The position numbers and the translations under genes are program-made. This document shows, piece by piece, positions 22,948 through 33,420 of a DNA stretch of 64,000 nucleotides. A model generated the notes under the pieces. That model was not told the DNA's origin, did not search any database, and saw nothing but the letters and a program-made list of their open reading frames with translations. Each line of letters begins with the position of its first letter. The first letter of the stretch is position 1. This DNA comes from Siphonodentalium dalli (lineage: Eukaryota; Mollusca; Scaphopoda; Gadilida; Siphonodentaliidae): contig CP136063.1 of the NCBI GenBank assembly GCA_032622095.1, positions 75,743,980-75,807,979 of the forward strand, written 5' to 3'.

Positions 22948-23082
22948 CTTTACTAACAGATATTCTTTTGATGACGGCTCAAATTCAGTGGTCTTGGAGT
23001 CTAAACTCTGATCGACACCAACAAACCAATATGGCTTCCACAAGGCAGCGTGCAGATGGAGTTTTAGATCTTTGCGCGTGCG
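22948..23082 (-). CDS. Possible exon with good donor
   Basis: On the minus strand an open frame reads LHAALWKPYWFVGVDQSLDS and then KTTEFEPSSKEYLLVK. It ends at AAAG/GTGAGA, a near-consensus donor. Upstream it opens after a stop at 23,083 and I see no ATG or good acceptor (only CGCGCAAAG). The composition looks like protein. An alternative is a plus-strand ATG in good context (CAATATGGCTTCC, 23,031) starting a 31-codon frame, which cannot be true at the same time. The family is unrecognised. Confidence 0.3.
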
Positions 23083-23304
23083 TTAAAATTCACGCGGCGC
23101 GAGCGCCATACACAGTAAATGTGTAGCCTCATTGACAATCATGTGTACATATAGAAAAACATATACAACATGTGTGTACATATGTATACAGTACTGTATA
23201 TATATTGGCGCTACACACCATGTGTCCAGGTCTACCTCTACAGTAGTTTGCAGAGAGTAAATCGTGAAAAAGCTATACAAATATAAGAAATGAATGTAGT
23301 AGAT

Positions 23305-23402
23305 GTGTGTTATTGGAGTACATGGGCGCTGTTGTCGTTGGGGGAACATTTAGTATACAATATACCCCAACGACCACAGCGCCGTGTCCCCCAATAACAC
23401 AC
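23305..23402. repeat. 98-bp imperfect hairpin
   Basis: GTGTGTTATTGG, GGGCGCTGT and CGTTGGGG on the left arm pair with CCCCAACG, ACAGCGCC and CCAATAACACAC on the right. It may be the collapsed end pair of a small transposon. Confidence 0.7.
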
Positions 23403-23687
23403 GTAAATTTGACTAAGTTAAAAAAGTACTATAAGCTGTTTACAAACAGTGGTGTCTCTGATACCAAACAAATTGTGGGTATGCATCCCGTCTACCAATT
23501 AATACGGAATACCTTTATGTTCGAACAACAGATTTGATCTTAAATTCGGCTCAAATGCTGATTGGAGAAATGCTGCCCACTGAATCAGTTTCTGTCCGTG
23601 CTGCGTTGACTCGTCACTTATTGATAGTATGCACCCAATGTCGGGTTAGCCCTTTCATTTTTACTAAATTCTCCCACTCAGTTATAA

Positions 23688-23996
23688 AAGTATACAACGG
23701 AATGGTTTATCATTCATCTGGAGGGGTCGTCAGGAGGTAAGCAGACGACAGGCATACCAAATGATAATATATTTGCAGAAGGATTTATATTAATTGGTAG
23801 GAAATGTCAGATAATAAGTACAACAAATGACTTTATTATCTCAACATTTTCTAAGGGAACTAATCGTCAAAGAGAATTTAATATAGAAATGGTTAAGATA
23901 GCGCTGATGTCCGCATTTATTCCACCTAGACAGAAATCTCAGATCCTTGCAGTCGTGAATTCGAAACGTTATGTCACCGAACTGCATTCATGGTAA
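23688..23996 (+). CDS. 103-codon open frame without ATG start, unrecognised
   Basis: The frame opens after a stop at 23,685 and runs to TAA at 23,996. It contains FILIGRKCQIISTTNDFI and GTNRQREFNIEMVKIALMS, then FIPPRQKSQILAVVNSKRY. It could be an exon or a decayed retroelement piece. A CAGGAG/GTAAGC donor-like site at about 23,736 belongs to another frame and competes with this reading. Confidence 0.3.
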   Translation, partial: KYTTEWFIIHLEGSSGGKQTTGIPNDNIFAEGFILIGRKCQIISTTNDFIISTFSKGTNRQREFNIEMVKIALMSAFIPPRQKSQILAVVNSKRYVTELHSW

Positions 23997-23999
23997 ACG

Positions 24000-24530
24000 A
24001 GACATCGTTTACAAACTGCATGCATGTACTGTTGATATCCAAAGGGAGATAAATCATGTGTCAGAAATAGGTGACATGGTTTTGAGTAAAAAAACAAACT
24101 ATTAAATTTAGATTGATTTGAATTCCTGCGAAAAGCTGAAAGCTGATATTGGTTTAATAATATTGTATTCCATTCAAACCACATACTGTATAATACAATA
24201 GCATATAACATTGTGTTCCTTGTGTCGAATGAGGAAGTGGAATCGGCTGTAAGCCTATAAGGCTTATATTTGCCGTCTCCACGAGTGACCATATCTCAAT
24301 TTGACTCAGTTGTGGTTCTTAGAGGCAGGGAATTTAATGCTAATTTATCATGTTATGTGTAAATTTGGATTGAATCAGAACAATGAGAGTAATTAATGCA
24401 CTTAATTCTTCGATGTCGCTTGTCATATCATCCATGGCTGCTGCTTCATAATTTTAGTTGGATAAACGTTCTGTCATAGTTATAAATTTCTGAATTATAT
24501 GTTAAATGTAGATAACACTTAAGCTTGTTG
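24000..24530. other. No recognisable feature
   Basis: No supported gene or repeat is visible. Confidence 0.3.
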
Positions 24531-24539
24531 TAGTTGCTC

Positions 24540-24665
24540 CTTTCAGTGCAGACTCGAGAGTCAAATTTCTAAATGTTTCAGAGAAGCATTCGTTTCGTTG
24601 TTTCCAGTATATCGGACAATGGAATAGAAAATGTGACGCCGTTTCTTCTGTTCCACGTGCACATA
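24540..24665 (-). pseudogene. LINE ORF2 C-terminal relic
   Basis: The minus strand encodes CARGTEETASHFLFHCP followed by YWKQRNEC. This matches the C-terminal Cys/His region (C-x-GxxE-T-x-x-H-x-LF-x-C-P) of CR1/Jockey/L2-type non-LTR retrotransposons, as also seen at 49.55 kb. The flanks have lost the frame. Confidence 0.65.
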
Positions 24666-24669
24666 AAGG

Positions 24670-25400
24670 CCTTAGGTCTTAGGTCTTTTTCGCACAAATC
24701 TTGATTTAGAAAACTACACCCAAAAGCGAAGCCTGCAGTGATGAACTTGCGATGGGCGTGAGTAATGATAATAGTGATAGACGTAAGGTTCCCTATGGTG
24801 GTTTAATAGGTAATAGCTAATTTGAACTCATTTGAAAGCTGATATTGTTATCTAGTACTCACACTGTTTATTAGTTAAATTAGATTAATTTTGTCTACAT
24901 AGAAACCCTGGAAGGGCGTTTAAACGCCGATGTCTCTCTCTATATATATATGCATATATATATTAATCTCATTAAAACGCCGAGTTTGGGCGTTTAAAGG
25001 CACGGGTGGCGTTCGTTGCAGAAATATTCATATTTGTTCAAATCGCCATAAACAGAAGGAATATTAAAATATATATAGTTTTGTTCATATGCCAAACATA
25101 ATCAGCGCGTAAATAGTATATTGTCATCAAGACTAACGATGGTGTACGTAAACAAGAGCCTGCTTGTGTTACAGACGTTTTGCTGCTGTTTACATAACAC
25201 AGCGCAATTCTATTGGTTAATCACACACAAATGATATAAACGCTTTTTATTATTTCCATATCAGGAAAACAGTAACAAATAACGCTCTTTATGTTTATTG
25301 ATAGATGCTTTATTGATAACTCAATCATACTATTATGCACAAAATATATAGAGTCATGTAACATATTTACAGCGTATGTACATAAAGTGACTTTTGGCCG
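24670..25400. other. No gene; minor inverted motif
   Basis: GGGCGTTTAAACGCC near 24,915 recurs as GGGCGTTTAAAG near 24,990. Nothing else is supported. Confidence 0.3.
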
Positions 25401-25423
25401 TCGAATTCGGGGTCCTTTGTTTG

Positions 25424-25875
25424 TGTAATCATCATCATCATCATCGTCGTCATCATCATCATGGGCGTCGTCATCATCACCGTCGTCGTCATCGTCGTCA
25501 TCATCATCATGTTCACCGTCCTACTACCACATTGTTATCACCATCGTCGTCAACGTCGTCGTCACCTCCGTTGTCTTGATCGCCATCACCGCCCATCGTA
25601 GTCGTTGTCGTAATCTTAATCGCCATGTTCGTCGTCTCATCGTCATCATCATCGTCATCGTCATCATCATCATCATCATCATCACCACCAAGCATTATCA
25701 TCCTAATTTTTGTCGTCAACATCTAAATAATCATCATCAAAATCATCATCATCGTCGTTGCTATATATCTGTAAGCCCAACATTTCATCTTCGTCACCCT
25801 CATCGTCGTGATTACCAGCAAGTCCATCATCGTTTTTGTCCTCGTCGTATTTATCGTATTCGTCATCATTGAACT
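25424..25875. repeat. GTC/ATC trinucleotide microsatellite region
   Basis: Long ATC/GTC runs give artefactual poly-His frames on the plus strand and poly-Asp frames on the minus strand. Interruptions at about 25,520-25,640 and 25,760-25,860 show that it is old. Confidence 0.85.
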
Positions 25876-25974
25876 TATAGTATCATCTTAATAGTCGGCT
25901 CTACTATCATAGGTATTTCTGTAAACCTAATTTGATAAAAATCGCAAAATTCTTCAAAATATATTCATTTTCTT

Positions 25975-26235
25975 CATTAAGTAACGCATATAATTTGTCA
26001 TTTATAGTTTAATTTAGTTGGGAAGTCATAATACTTCCCGGGCAGATATTTGTATCTTAAACTTCTGAATTATGGGCAAACTAATATGAAATGGTATTCA
26101 TCACCAGTTTACGATTTACAGAATTGACACACTTTTGAATCAGCTGTTTTGCCCTTTTTCGTTTTTGATTTACTCCACCTTTCCGTTTCTATCGGTAGTC
26201 TGTGATTCGCTGTTCTTATTCTTGTTAAACATGCT
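25975..26235 (-). pseudogene. LINE ORF2 C-terminal relic with in-frame stop
   Basis: The minus strand reads RTANHRLPIETERW, then VCQFCKS, a stop, and GDEYHFILVCP. This order (R-S/T-x-NH-x-LPIE-x-G/ERW, C-x-x-C, GDE-x-H-x-L-x-CP) is typical of the end of CR1/L2-type LINE proteins. The internal stop and loss of upstream parts mark it as dead. Confidence 0.7.
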
Positions 26236-26324
26236 AATAATCCCGATGGTATAATCGATAGATATTTTTCTATGCCGAAGTTCATTTTAAATTGTCCATA
26301 AAATTCGCCTCTACATGACGGTTC

Positions 26325-26530
26325 AAACTAAATGTTCACATCTAAACTTAAAACGCATCTGTTTCAACGTGTGTATCATCCGATCCACTGATGGTAGCCA
26401 GATGAGCAGCTCATTGTACATAATTGATATTTCTTACTATGTTCTAATCATCATTATATATGTATTGATGTAAAGCTCTATGAGGATTTACGGCTTTAAA
26501 CTAAATTTATTATTTATTATTTAATATCAT
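26325..26530 (+). mobile_element. LINE 3' end relic
   Basis: The plus strand reads FTSKLKTHLFQRVY (a common last ORF2 segment), and soon after comes TGTAAAGCTCTATGAGGATT, resembling the GCGC-TTTGAG 3' tails of CR1/Rex-type LINEs. The orientation is opposite to the 25,975-26,235 relic. Confidence 0.55.
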
Positions 26531-27028
26531 TTTTCCATTGTTCAACAAAACGTGTTCTACTCATTTCCTTAAATATCCCAAGTTCTAATTTACTAAGAGG
26601 ATGCTGTGATCTCCTAAAAGTTCTCCCCACCCCACACTTGATAATATATATTAAAATTAATCTACTAGTTTGAATCTGTAGCCTACATGTATCTTTGTCT
26701 ACAGAATATTAAGTTCTTGAAAAACTGCATGGCTATCAATGCCTCTTGTTGAATACACATGTTTCAGGTCCGAAAACACGACCACACCAAAACCTAGTAA
26801 CATTGACCTCACCAGCAGCACTAACAGGATGCTGGAATTGGAATTGCGTTGTGATGTCCTTGACTCTGTAGGAGTAGAATTATCTTTGGGCTTGAATAAT
26901 GGAACACGCCGGATCACGGGGAGCCAGGTCTTCACAGCGGGGAACCATAGCATATAGTGACAGGGCATCGATTTGCCTGATATTCTGGGCACGGCCTCCA
27001 AATCGATACCAATACAACGTCTGCCTAC

Positions 27029-27071
27029 CTGGGAGTGTGTTCAATTGGACTGCTCCGATGCGACCGCGCAT
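27029..27071 (-). CDS. Possible first coding exon, minus strand
   Basis: An ATG at 27,071 starts MRGRIGAVQLNTLPG, interrupted by CCCAG/GTAGGC, a good donor form. Further along on the minus strand (about 26,850) TTCTACTCCTACAG precedes an open stretch reading VKDITTQFQFQHPVSAAGE, and could be a later exon. An alternative is a 100-codon open frame at 26,699-27,001. No family is recognised. Confidence 0.3.
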
Positions 27072-27478
27072 AGTGGCGTGTTCTCGCTTGGCTCAATGAA
27101 TGTGTTTTTCGTTTGAAGTCTGCGTGGTTCTGGCCTCTCTCTGAATCGATCGCCCGAGTTCTGTAGATCGTCTGCTTTGAGGACTATTTACCTCCCTTTC
27201 GTGGTTCTGGCCTCCTCTCCAATCGATCGATGATATCGACCCATCCTTTCGTAAATTCGGTTGTGATATCCTCGTAATTCATCAGCCAAAATTTCACCGT
27301 GTTTGATTCGCATTCTCCCATAATTCCTCAGATGGATGTCAGTCGTCACGAAAATGCGGAATAGGACCTGGATATTTATTGGTTGTTGACTTCCTGCGGT
27401 GTTTTCGTTGTTTTATTGGGATTTATTGGCTCTGTTTTTTAATTCTCCTGGGATCATTGTCGATATGATTAGGTGAAA
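27072..27478. promoter_or_regulatory. Possible divergent promoter region
   Basis: This stretch is richer in CG dinucleotides than its surroundings and contains a repeated GTGGTTCTGGCCTC block (27,122 and 27,202), each followed by AATCGATCG. It separates two outward-facing candidate starts. The promoter role is an inference. Confidence 0.3.
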
Positions 27479-27511
27479 ATGTCGAAGAAGAATGACAAAG
27501 ACTCCACTTTG
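27479..27511 (+). CDS. Possible first coding exon, plus strand (MSKKNDKDSTL)
   Basis: ATG at 27,479 in GAAAATGTCG context encodes 11 residues and ends in TTTG/GTATGT, a good donor. The Lys/Asp-rich start resembles the N-terminus of a cytosolic or nuclear protein. The following exon was not found within the window, so the gene, if real, continues downstream past or between the repeats. Confidence 0.4.
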
Positions 27512-27639
27512 GTATGTACATGTTTATAAATATTCTGCATATTTTACGACAGACTAACCGAACATAACCCCTTCTTTACTAAATGATCATTGACGAGTAG
27601 TTCCCAAAGGAAATGTTCAAAGGTCATTTGTTGAACTTA

Positions 27640-27720
27640 TCATGTATCGTATCATATCGTATCACACATTTCTTGTATAGCGCACATGTCACCGAAGTTC
27701 CAAGGCGCTTGACAACATTA
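27640..27720 (-). mobile_element. LINE/SINE 3' tail remnant
   Basis: On the minus strand AAGCGCCTTGGAACTTCGG leads into GTGCGCTATACAAGAAATG and then a degenerate CGTATGATA repeat. The GCGCTATA(T/C)AA tail followed by a short tandem repeat is typical of L2/CR1-type elements and the SINEs they mobilise. Confidence 0.55.
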
Positions 27721-28038
27721 AAATAAATAACCAAATTCCAAAATTTACAGTTCAAACATGCGATAATTATGTAGCCCACATTGAAAGCTGGTTCATTTGT
27801 TCCACGCCTAAATGTTCAGAATAATATTCCGTGAATAAATGAGCTTTCAAAAGACCTTTGCTTTCATATCCATGCAGGACAGCTGCGGATGAACATTTCC
27901 CTCAAATAAATTGGACTCCTTCTGCACTTTTATTATTTATCTTCTGCTTAGTTTTCCTGATCCCCACAGGTGAACAACATATAGACCAATGTAATATATG
28001 TATAATGTGTTCTTTTATGAACGCGTGTGAAACTCAAT

Positions 28039-28345
28039 TTAGTATAAAAGGGGTTAAAGACATATTATATACTTGTTCTGGTGCGTGAAGCTGATCAGTT
28101 AGTATCCAGGCGCTGTGACAACTAGAGGAAGGTAGCATTTTACAAACATTGCCGAAAATCTGAAGCAAATCGACCGTACCAATCCATATAGAAAATATCG
28201 TCTGAACTGCGCTCAATTGTAAATATTTACTACTCGATTCAGGACGCAACTATTAGCGATATACTAACGAAAACGATTTCGCCATCGAGTCGCATAGGAA
28301 TGACGGTGTGTATATATTGTCAATTTGGATATAATATTTATAAAA
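28039..28345. repeat. Dispersed repeat family Y, copy 1
   Basis: It aligns through most of its length with 63,694-64,000, sharing CTGAAGCAAATCGACCGTA, TAAATATTTACTACTCGATTC and ACGAAAACGATTTCG. Its function and type are unknown. Confidence 0.75.
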
Positions 28346-28684
28346 TTACTACTTTGAACAAGATTATTCTCCATTTATATTTGATCACACTACCGGAGTG
28401 TTTCACATCACTTTAAACGGGCATGGATCAGTTTAATTGACCTCAATATTATGTTTATATAAACTCTATTTGAGGACATCAAAACATATATATAGGCTAC
28501 ACCCATATATACGCAGAATATTTCCAACCGAACTCGTAAATATAGCGCCGAAAACGTGCGTTTTGCAGATAATTTGACTTGCGATCTTCATGCATAAACC
28601 ACTACAAGAAAACAAGTCTCCGAACGAATAATCTCACTAACTACAACATATAGTTCCAAACCATCTAAATCTGCAGAACATTTA

Positions 28685-29094
28685 GGGTACGTTCATACAC
28701 TGGCAAGTTGCACAGTATGATTTGCAGGAATTTTGGCGTAGAAAACGATATGGAGCCAGAATATGAACGGAAACCAGCACATAAAGTGCATCTGTGCCAC
28801 AGCTAACTACGTGCGAAGTAAAATCTCTGTAGTTCCACTAGTAACGATGCTACCGGAATTTGCCTGTAAATATCATGCAATTATCTCACAAGAATAAATC
28901 CTACAGGTATTTGGAGGCAAATTCCAGTAGCACTGTTACAAGTGGAACTAGATAAATGTTACTTCTCATGTCTTTCGCTTTAGTAAAGATGCATGTTATG
29001 TGCACGTTTCCGTTCATATTCTGGCACCATGTGGTTTTCTTTGACGAAATGCCCGCAAAAACGTACCGTGCAAACTTGCCATATGAACGTACCC
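28685..29094. mobile_element. PIF/Harbinger-type MITE, 410 bp
   Basis: The ends GGGTACGTTCATA and TATGAACGTACCC are inverted. TTA lies on both sides (28,682-28,684 and 29,095-29,097), the 3-bp target typical of PIF/Harbinger. The arms extend about 200 bp each with many mismatches (for example CCAGAATATGAACGGAAAC and its partner near 29,010). No ORF is present. Confidence 0.75.
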
Positions 29095-29149
29095 TTAATG
29101 TATTTATCCCCAGAACTGGACAGGAGTAGTTATGACAAAAGCGATAATT

Positions 29150-29340
29150 AGTGAAGGTATAACTTTAGGCTCCATACGAACAATGGTCTTCAAAGTTACT
29201 TATCGAGGACAGGACTGAACAAAAGCCCCTAAGCTTGTTGCCCAATCCTCTTTTGAACATTTTATTAGTATATGTCAAGTCTATGTATTGTTTGTAATTT
29301 TGTTCTGTTCAGTTCAAATAAAATATTGTTTAAACTAAAG
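29150..29340 (+). mobile_element. Possible LINE 3' end
   Basis: A stretch ending in TTCAAATAAAATATTGTTTAAAC resembles the end of the LINE at 50,100 (CACAATAAAATATGTTTAAA). No coding remnant is visible. Confidence 0.3.
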
Positions 29341-29819
29341 AAAACTTACAATAATCTTCAAGTATATATATGATATTAAACCGATAGTAATTACGGACTA
29401 TTGTCACGTTGTGTGCGAAACTGATTTTCCTTATACACGGACTACTATACACCGGAACCAAACTTGTGAGGAGTAAGACACTCCGATGCCGTCAAATTGA
29501 CCACCCGGCGACCCCTCCTACATATGTACCCCTCCCCAGTCCTTCCGTTGTAGTCAGTATGTGAGAGCACAACACGAGAATAAAAGCTCCAACGCTTGTT
29601 CGTATAGATATAATCATATATTAAAACAGTTGATTCTTTTCGTCAGAGATTATATAAAAACGAATTTTTGTAGTGGATGGCCAACTGAGTTTCCAAAACC
29701 ACAATATGTACAATTTTGTATACATACCAGAAAATAATAAGAGCGGAGACATCAGCCCGTTAATATGATATTTTGATGGCCAGATATCGACATTCAAACG
29801 AGGAAGTTTTAACACGTTT

Positions 29820-30610
29820 CGAATTTTTGGTGCAAACATATTTTTATTTCCAAATCCAAATAGATAACATAATATACAGATGGCACATATAATTAAGTCG
29901 TAAATCGGGATTTTTTTACCCTGTGCCAATGCATTCTCTTATATATGCGAGTCGACCATAGGTCGCCTCGCATATATAAGATAATGTATTGGCCTAACAA
30001 TTTTTTACAATTTTAATACTTTTTTCTTGTATTCTTTAACAATTTTATAATTTCATCCATACAGGGCCCCAGACAAACATGAGCAGACGACACTCTTCTA
30101 GGTGCTTCTATATATGTGTGGGGCTCCCTGCAGGGTAATGGGTGTTTTTTTTTATTTTATGTCCTAAAAATTGTAAGAAACATTTATTTAAAAAAACATG
30201 ATAAAAAAATTGTTAGGCCAATGCATTCTCTTATATATGCGAGGCGACCTATGGTCGACTCGCATATATAAAAGAGAATGCATTGGCACAGGGTAAAAAA
30301 AATCCCGACTTCCGACTGGATTTGATATGGCGGGTCACATATATGGAAACGAGGATCAGATAACAATTCCGAGGGCTTATATGAAGTCTTCTCCTCATTG
30401 GCTACGTGCCCCGTTCCTAATAATCGAGGGAGGGGTTTTGTTCAGACGGGAAGGGTTGGTAATAATGTTTTGGAGAATTGGAGATATTATAACATAATTT
30501 GATTTAGGGATGGACAAAGGGAAGAATATGGTGTCAAGTATGGCAGGATAATAGCGAGATAGAGAAGAGAGAAAGAGAGGGGAAGGATAAAATAGACGAG
30601 AAAGGGACAG
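29820..30610. repeat. Dispersed repeat family Z, copy 1 (interrupted)
   Basis: ACATATTTTTATTTCCAAAT, GAGGATCAGA, AGGGCTTATATGAAGTCTTC and a purine-rich GA tail occur in the same order at 62,750-63,110. That other copy lacks the hairpin insert at 29,889-30,306, so it serves as an approximate empty site. Confidence 0.75.
29889..30306. mobile_element. Double-hairpin inverted-repeat element
   Basis: Two hairpins of about 70 bp (29,925-29,993 and 30,217-30,287) are mirror images of each other. They are enclosed by CGGGATTTTTTTACCCTGTG on the left and its inverse on the right. The same hairpin occurs in the three TTAA elements at 31.6, 32.7 and 38.4 kb, but here the outer ends differ. The spacer carries an extra segment around 30,064-30,140. 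Confidence 0.7.
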
Positions 30611-30651
30611 ATGAAGTCGTCAGATGATGACAGTGATGTGTTGTTTACTAA

Positions 30652-31565
30652 ATAATGAAAGAATTAAGAAACGATTGATTAAACCTCGATTCTAGCAGTG
30701 CATTGCTGCTAAACTGATAAACAATGAAATGAATAGTACTGCTATAGATTCGAGTTTGAAACCCCGTTTTCGGAACCCTTAGCAGTTTAGCACCGCTAGA
30801 ATCGAGCTTGAGTCACTCTTTTCATAAATTTGTCATTGTTTAACAGTTTAGCAGCATAGCATTGCTATAGAATCGAGTTTGAAACTCATTTTTTTTAAAT
30901 CTTTCATTTTGTTTAGCATTGTAACAGCATTGCACTGCTAGAATCGAGTTTGAATCACTCTTTTCTTAATGTTTTCATTGTTTAACAGTTTAGCAGCATA
31001 GCACTGCTATAATCAAGCTTGAAACCGCATTCCTGAATTCTTAGCAGTTTAGAAGCATAGCACCTCTAGAATCGAGTTTGATTCTCTATTTTCTTAATTA
31101 ATTCTTTCATTGCTTAGCAGTTTAGCAGAATAGCGCTGCTAGAATCGAGTTTGAAACTCATTTTTTTAATCTTTCATTGTTTAGAATTTTAGCAGCATGC
31201 ATTGCACTGATAGAATCGAGTTTGAATCACTCTTTTCTTAATTCTTACATTGTTTAGCAGTTTAGCATCATAGCAGTTAGAATCGAGTTTGTTTCTCTCT
31301 TTTCTTGATTCATTCATTGTTTATCAGCATATCACCGCTAGAATCAAGTTTGAAACCCCATTTTCTGAATTCCTAGCAGTTTAACAGAATAGCACCACTA
31401 GAATCGATTTTGAATATATCTTTTCTTCGTTCTTTTATTGCTTAGCAGTTTAGCGGCACAGCACTGCTAGAATCGAGTTTGAAACTCCATTTTCTGAATT
31501 ATTTCATTGTTTAGAAAGTTTTAGCAGCATAGCAATGCTAGAATCGAGTTTGAAACACATTGTTC
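30652..31565. repeat. About 75-bp tandem array with inverted first unit
   Basis: About 11 units share the core TTTAGCAGCATAGCACTGCT followed by AGAATCGAGTTTGAA. The first unit (30,652-30,732) is in the opposite orientation, so the array starts with an inverted repeat of its own unit. This looks like an inverted-repeat element whose internal sequence is the tandem array. Its right end is cut by the TTAA element at 31,570. Confidence 0.8.
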
Positions 31566-31569
31566 TTAA

Positions 31570-31907
31570 CCCTTTACCCAACAAACCGGCCAAAACCGGC
31601 CAAATAAAGCTTCAACAGCCTAAAATATCTTCGGTCTGTCTCAATAGAACCATACAAATATGGATATCATTGGAACCGGCTCCTTGACCACATTGTGATA
31701 GTTACAGTTATGCCCTGTGCCAATGCATTCTCTTATATATGCGAGTCGACCATAGGTCGCCTCGCATATATAAGAGAATGCATTGGCCTTAATTTTGTTT
31801 TTAATGTGTTAAGCCAATGCATTCTCTTATATATGCGAGGCGACCTATGGTCGACTCGCATATATAAGAGAATGCATTGGCACAGGGCCCTTCTGTTGGG
31901 TAAAGGG
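31570..31907. mobile_element. TTAA double-hairpin MITE, copy 1 (338 bp)
   Basis: It begins CCCTTTACCCAACA and ends TGTTGGGTAAAGGG, with TTAA on both sides (31,566-31,569 and 31,908-31,911): a piggyBac-type arrangement. It carries two near-perfect 69-bp hairpins at 31,719-31,787 and 31,813-31,881, mirror images of each other, each ending in GCCAATGCATTCTC/GAGAATGCATTGGC. There is no ORF. It is almost identical to copies 2 and 3, so it moved recently. Confidence 0.85.
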
Positions 31908-32087
31908 TTAATTCTGACACACGTAGCACATATCACCTAAACTATGAGTACCAAAAACAATTTGACCACGTTTCTTGCCATATATGGAAATCTGATAGAT
32001 TGGGTCAATCACTATTGACGACAGTATATATGTTTCGTAAATCCTAGCGAAGCTACCTTGTGTGTTCAGCTGCAACCAGATAAACTA

Positions 32088-32182
32088 CCAAGTATATACA
32101 ATAAATCTACCAAGTATATACAATAAAACTACCAAGTATATCAGTATATACAATAAAAATACCAAGTATATACAATAAAACT
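32088..32182. repeat. Minisatellite, about 22-24 bp unit
   Basis: About four to five copies of TACCAAGTATATACAATAAA are present with small indels. Confidence 0.75.
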
Positions 32183-32189
32183 ATATTTG

Positions 32190-32605
32190 GCGAATACCAG
32201 TCATGCATGGTGTAACGATGGACGACGATTGCATGTGAAGATAGACATTTTACATATATAGCTCACACCGCACGACGGACTAACGAAGTCTGACCTTTGA
32301 ATCCGTCAATTATAGATGAAGCCTACAATCATGGCTATTAATATGCACCCCGGGGGAAAACACGGTCGTTTCCAAGCATCCAGCGTTGATGGCCGGGAGT
32401 GCCGACTATAACAAAATAGCGTAGGACCGGGAAAAGTGTATACGAGCCCCGATTCTTTTTATTTCAACATGACGAGTAATGGACGTGTGGGCGGTGAGTG
32501 GGTTGATTCTCCGGAGGCACGGTATCACTCAATTTGGCTTTGGGTCACAACTCATTAACTTGCTGCTCCATTAATGAAGCAAGGACTGTGTGACCCCCAT
32601 TCATG
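32190..32605. other. No recognisable feature
   Basis: No gene or clear repeat is visible. Confidence 0.3.
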
Positions 32606-32676
32606 CTGAATGTACATTCTTAGAACAAATGTGCATATTATACATTCTACACAATTTGTTTTAAATTTGATCTTAA

Positions 32677-33020
32677 CCCTTTACCCAACAAACCGGCCAA
32701 AACCGGCCAAATAAAGCTTCAACAGCCTAAAATATCTTCGGTCTGTCTCAATAGAACCATACAAATATGGATATCATTGGAACCGGCTCCTTGACCACAT
32801 TGTGATAGTTACAGTTATGCCCTGTGCCAATGCATTCTCTTATATATGCGAGTCGACCATAGATCGCCTCGCATATATAAGAGAATGCATTGGCCTAATT
32901 TTTTTTATAATTTTTAATGTGTTAAGCCAATGCATTCTCTTATATATGCGAGGCGACCTATGGTCGACTCGCATATATAAGAGAATGCATTGGCACAGGG
33001 CCGTTCTGTTGGGTAAAGGG
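32677..33020. mobile_element. TTAA double-hairpin MITE, copy 2 (344 bp)
   Basis: Its ends and hairpins are the same as at 31,570-31,907. TTAA lies at 32,673-32,676 and 33,021-33,024. The uninterrupted target (TTTGATCTTAAACAA) exists about 330 bp downstream at 33,349, a direct demonstration of insertion at TTAA with no other change. Confidence 0.85.
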
Positions 33021-33420
33021 TTAAACAATATTGTGTAGATATTTAATATTCTTTATTCCTCCAGATTGAAGAGCAGGTTAATTTACATGGGTACATTAAT
33101 TTTATACATTATGTTCAATATAATATGCGTCTACTATACAGTAGTGTTTGGCACGACTGAAGCTAAAATGTTAACGATAGCTTAGAATTGTCAGTCCCAA
33201 GAATCAGACGAATTAACATATGAATGTTGCTTCTAGGAGAGTGGCAGAGTTCCATCTCTGAATAGAGAGCACACATTTAGTAAATAACTGGCAATGTCTA
33301 TTAACAGACAATGTACATTTGTATACATTCTACACAATTTGTTTTAAATTTGATCTTAAACAAAATTGTGTAGAAATGACACATAACATAATTATGTGTC
33401 GGTGGTATTTCTTTAACATT

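Noticed and set aside
25394-25872. Poly-His and poly-Asp proteins
   Set aside because: They are translations of a GTC/ATC microsatellite, open on both strands by composition.
31695-31940. ORFs repeating an Arg-Met-His-Trp pattern at 31.7, 32.8 and 38.7 kb
   Set aside because: They are readings of the 69-bp hairpins of the TTAA element, present on both strands.
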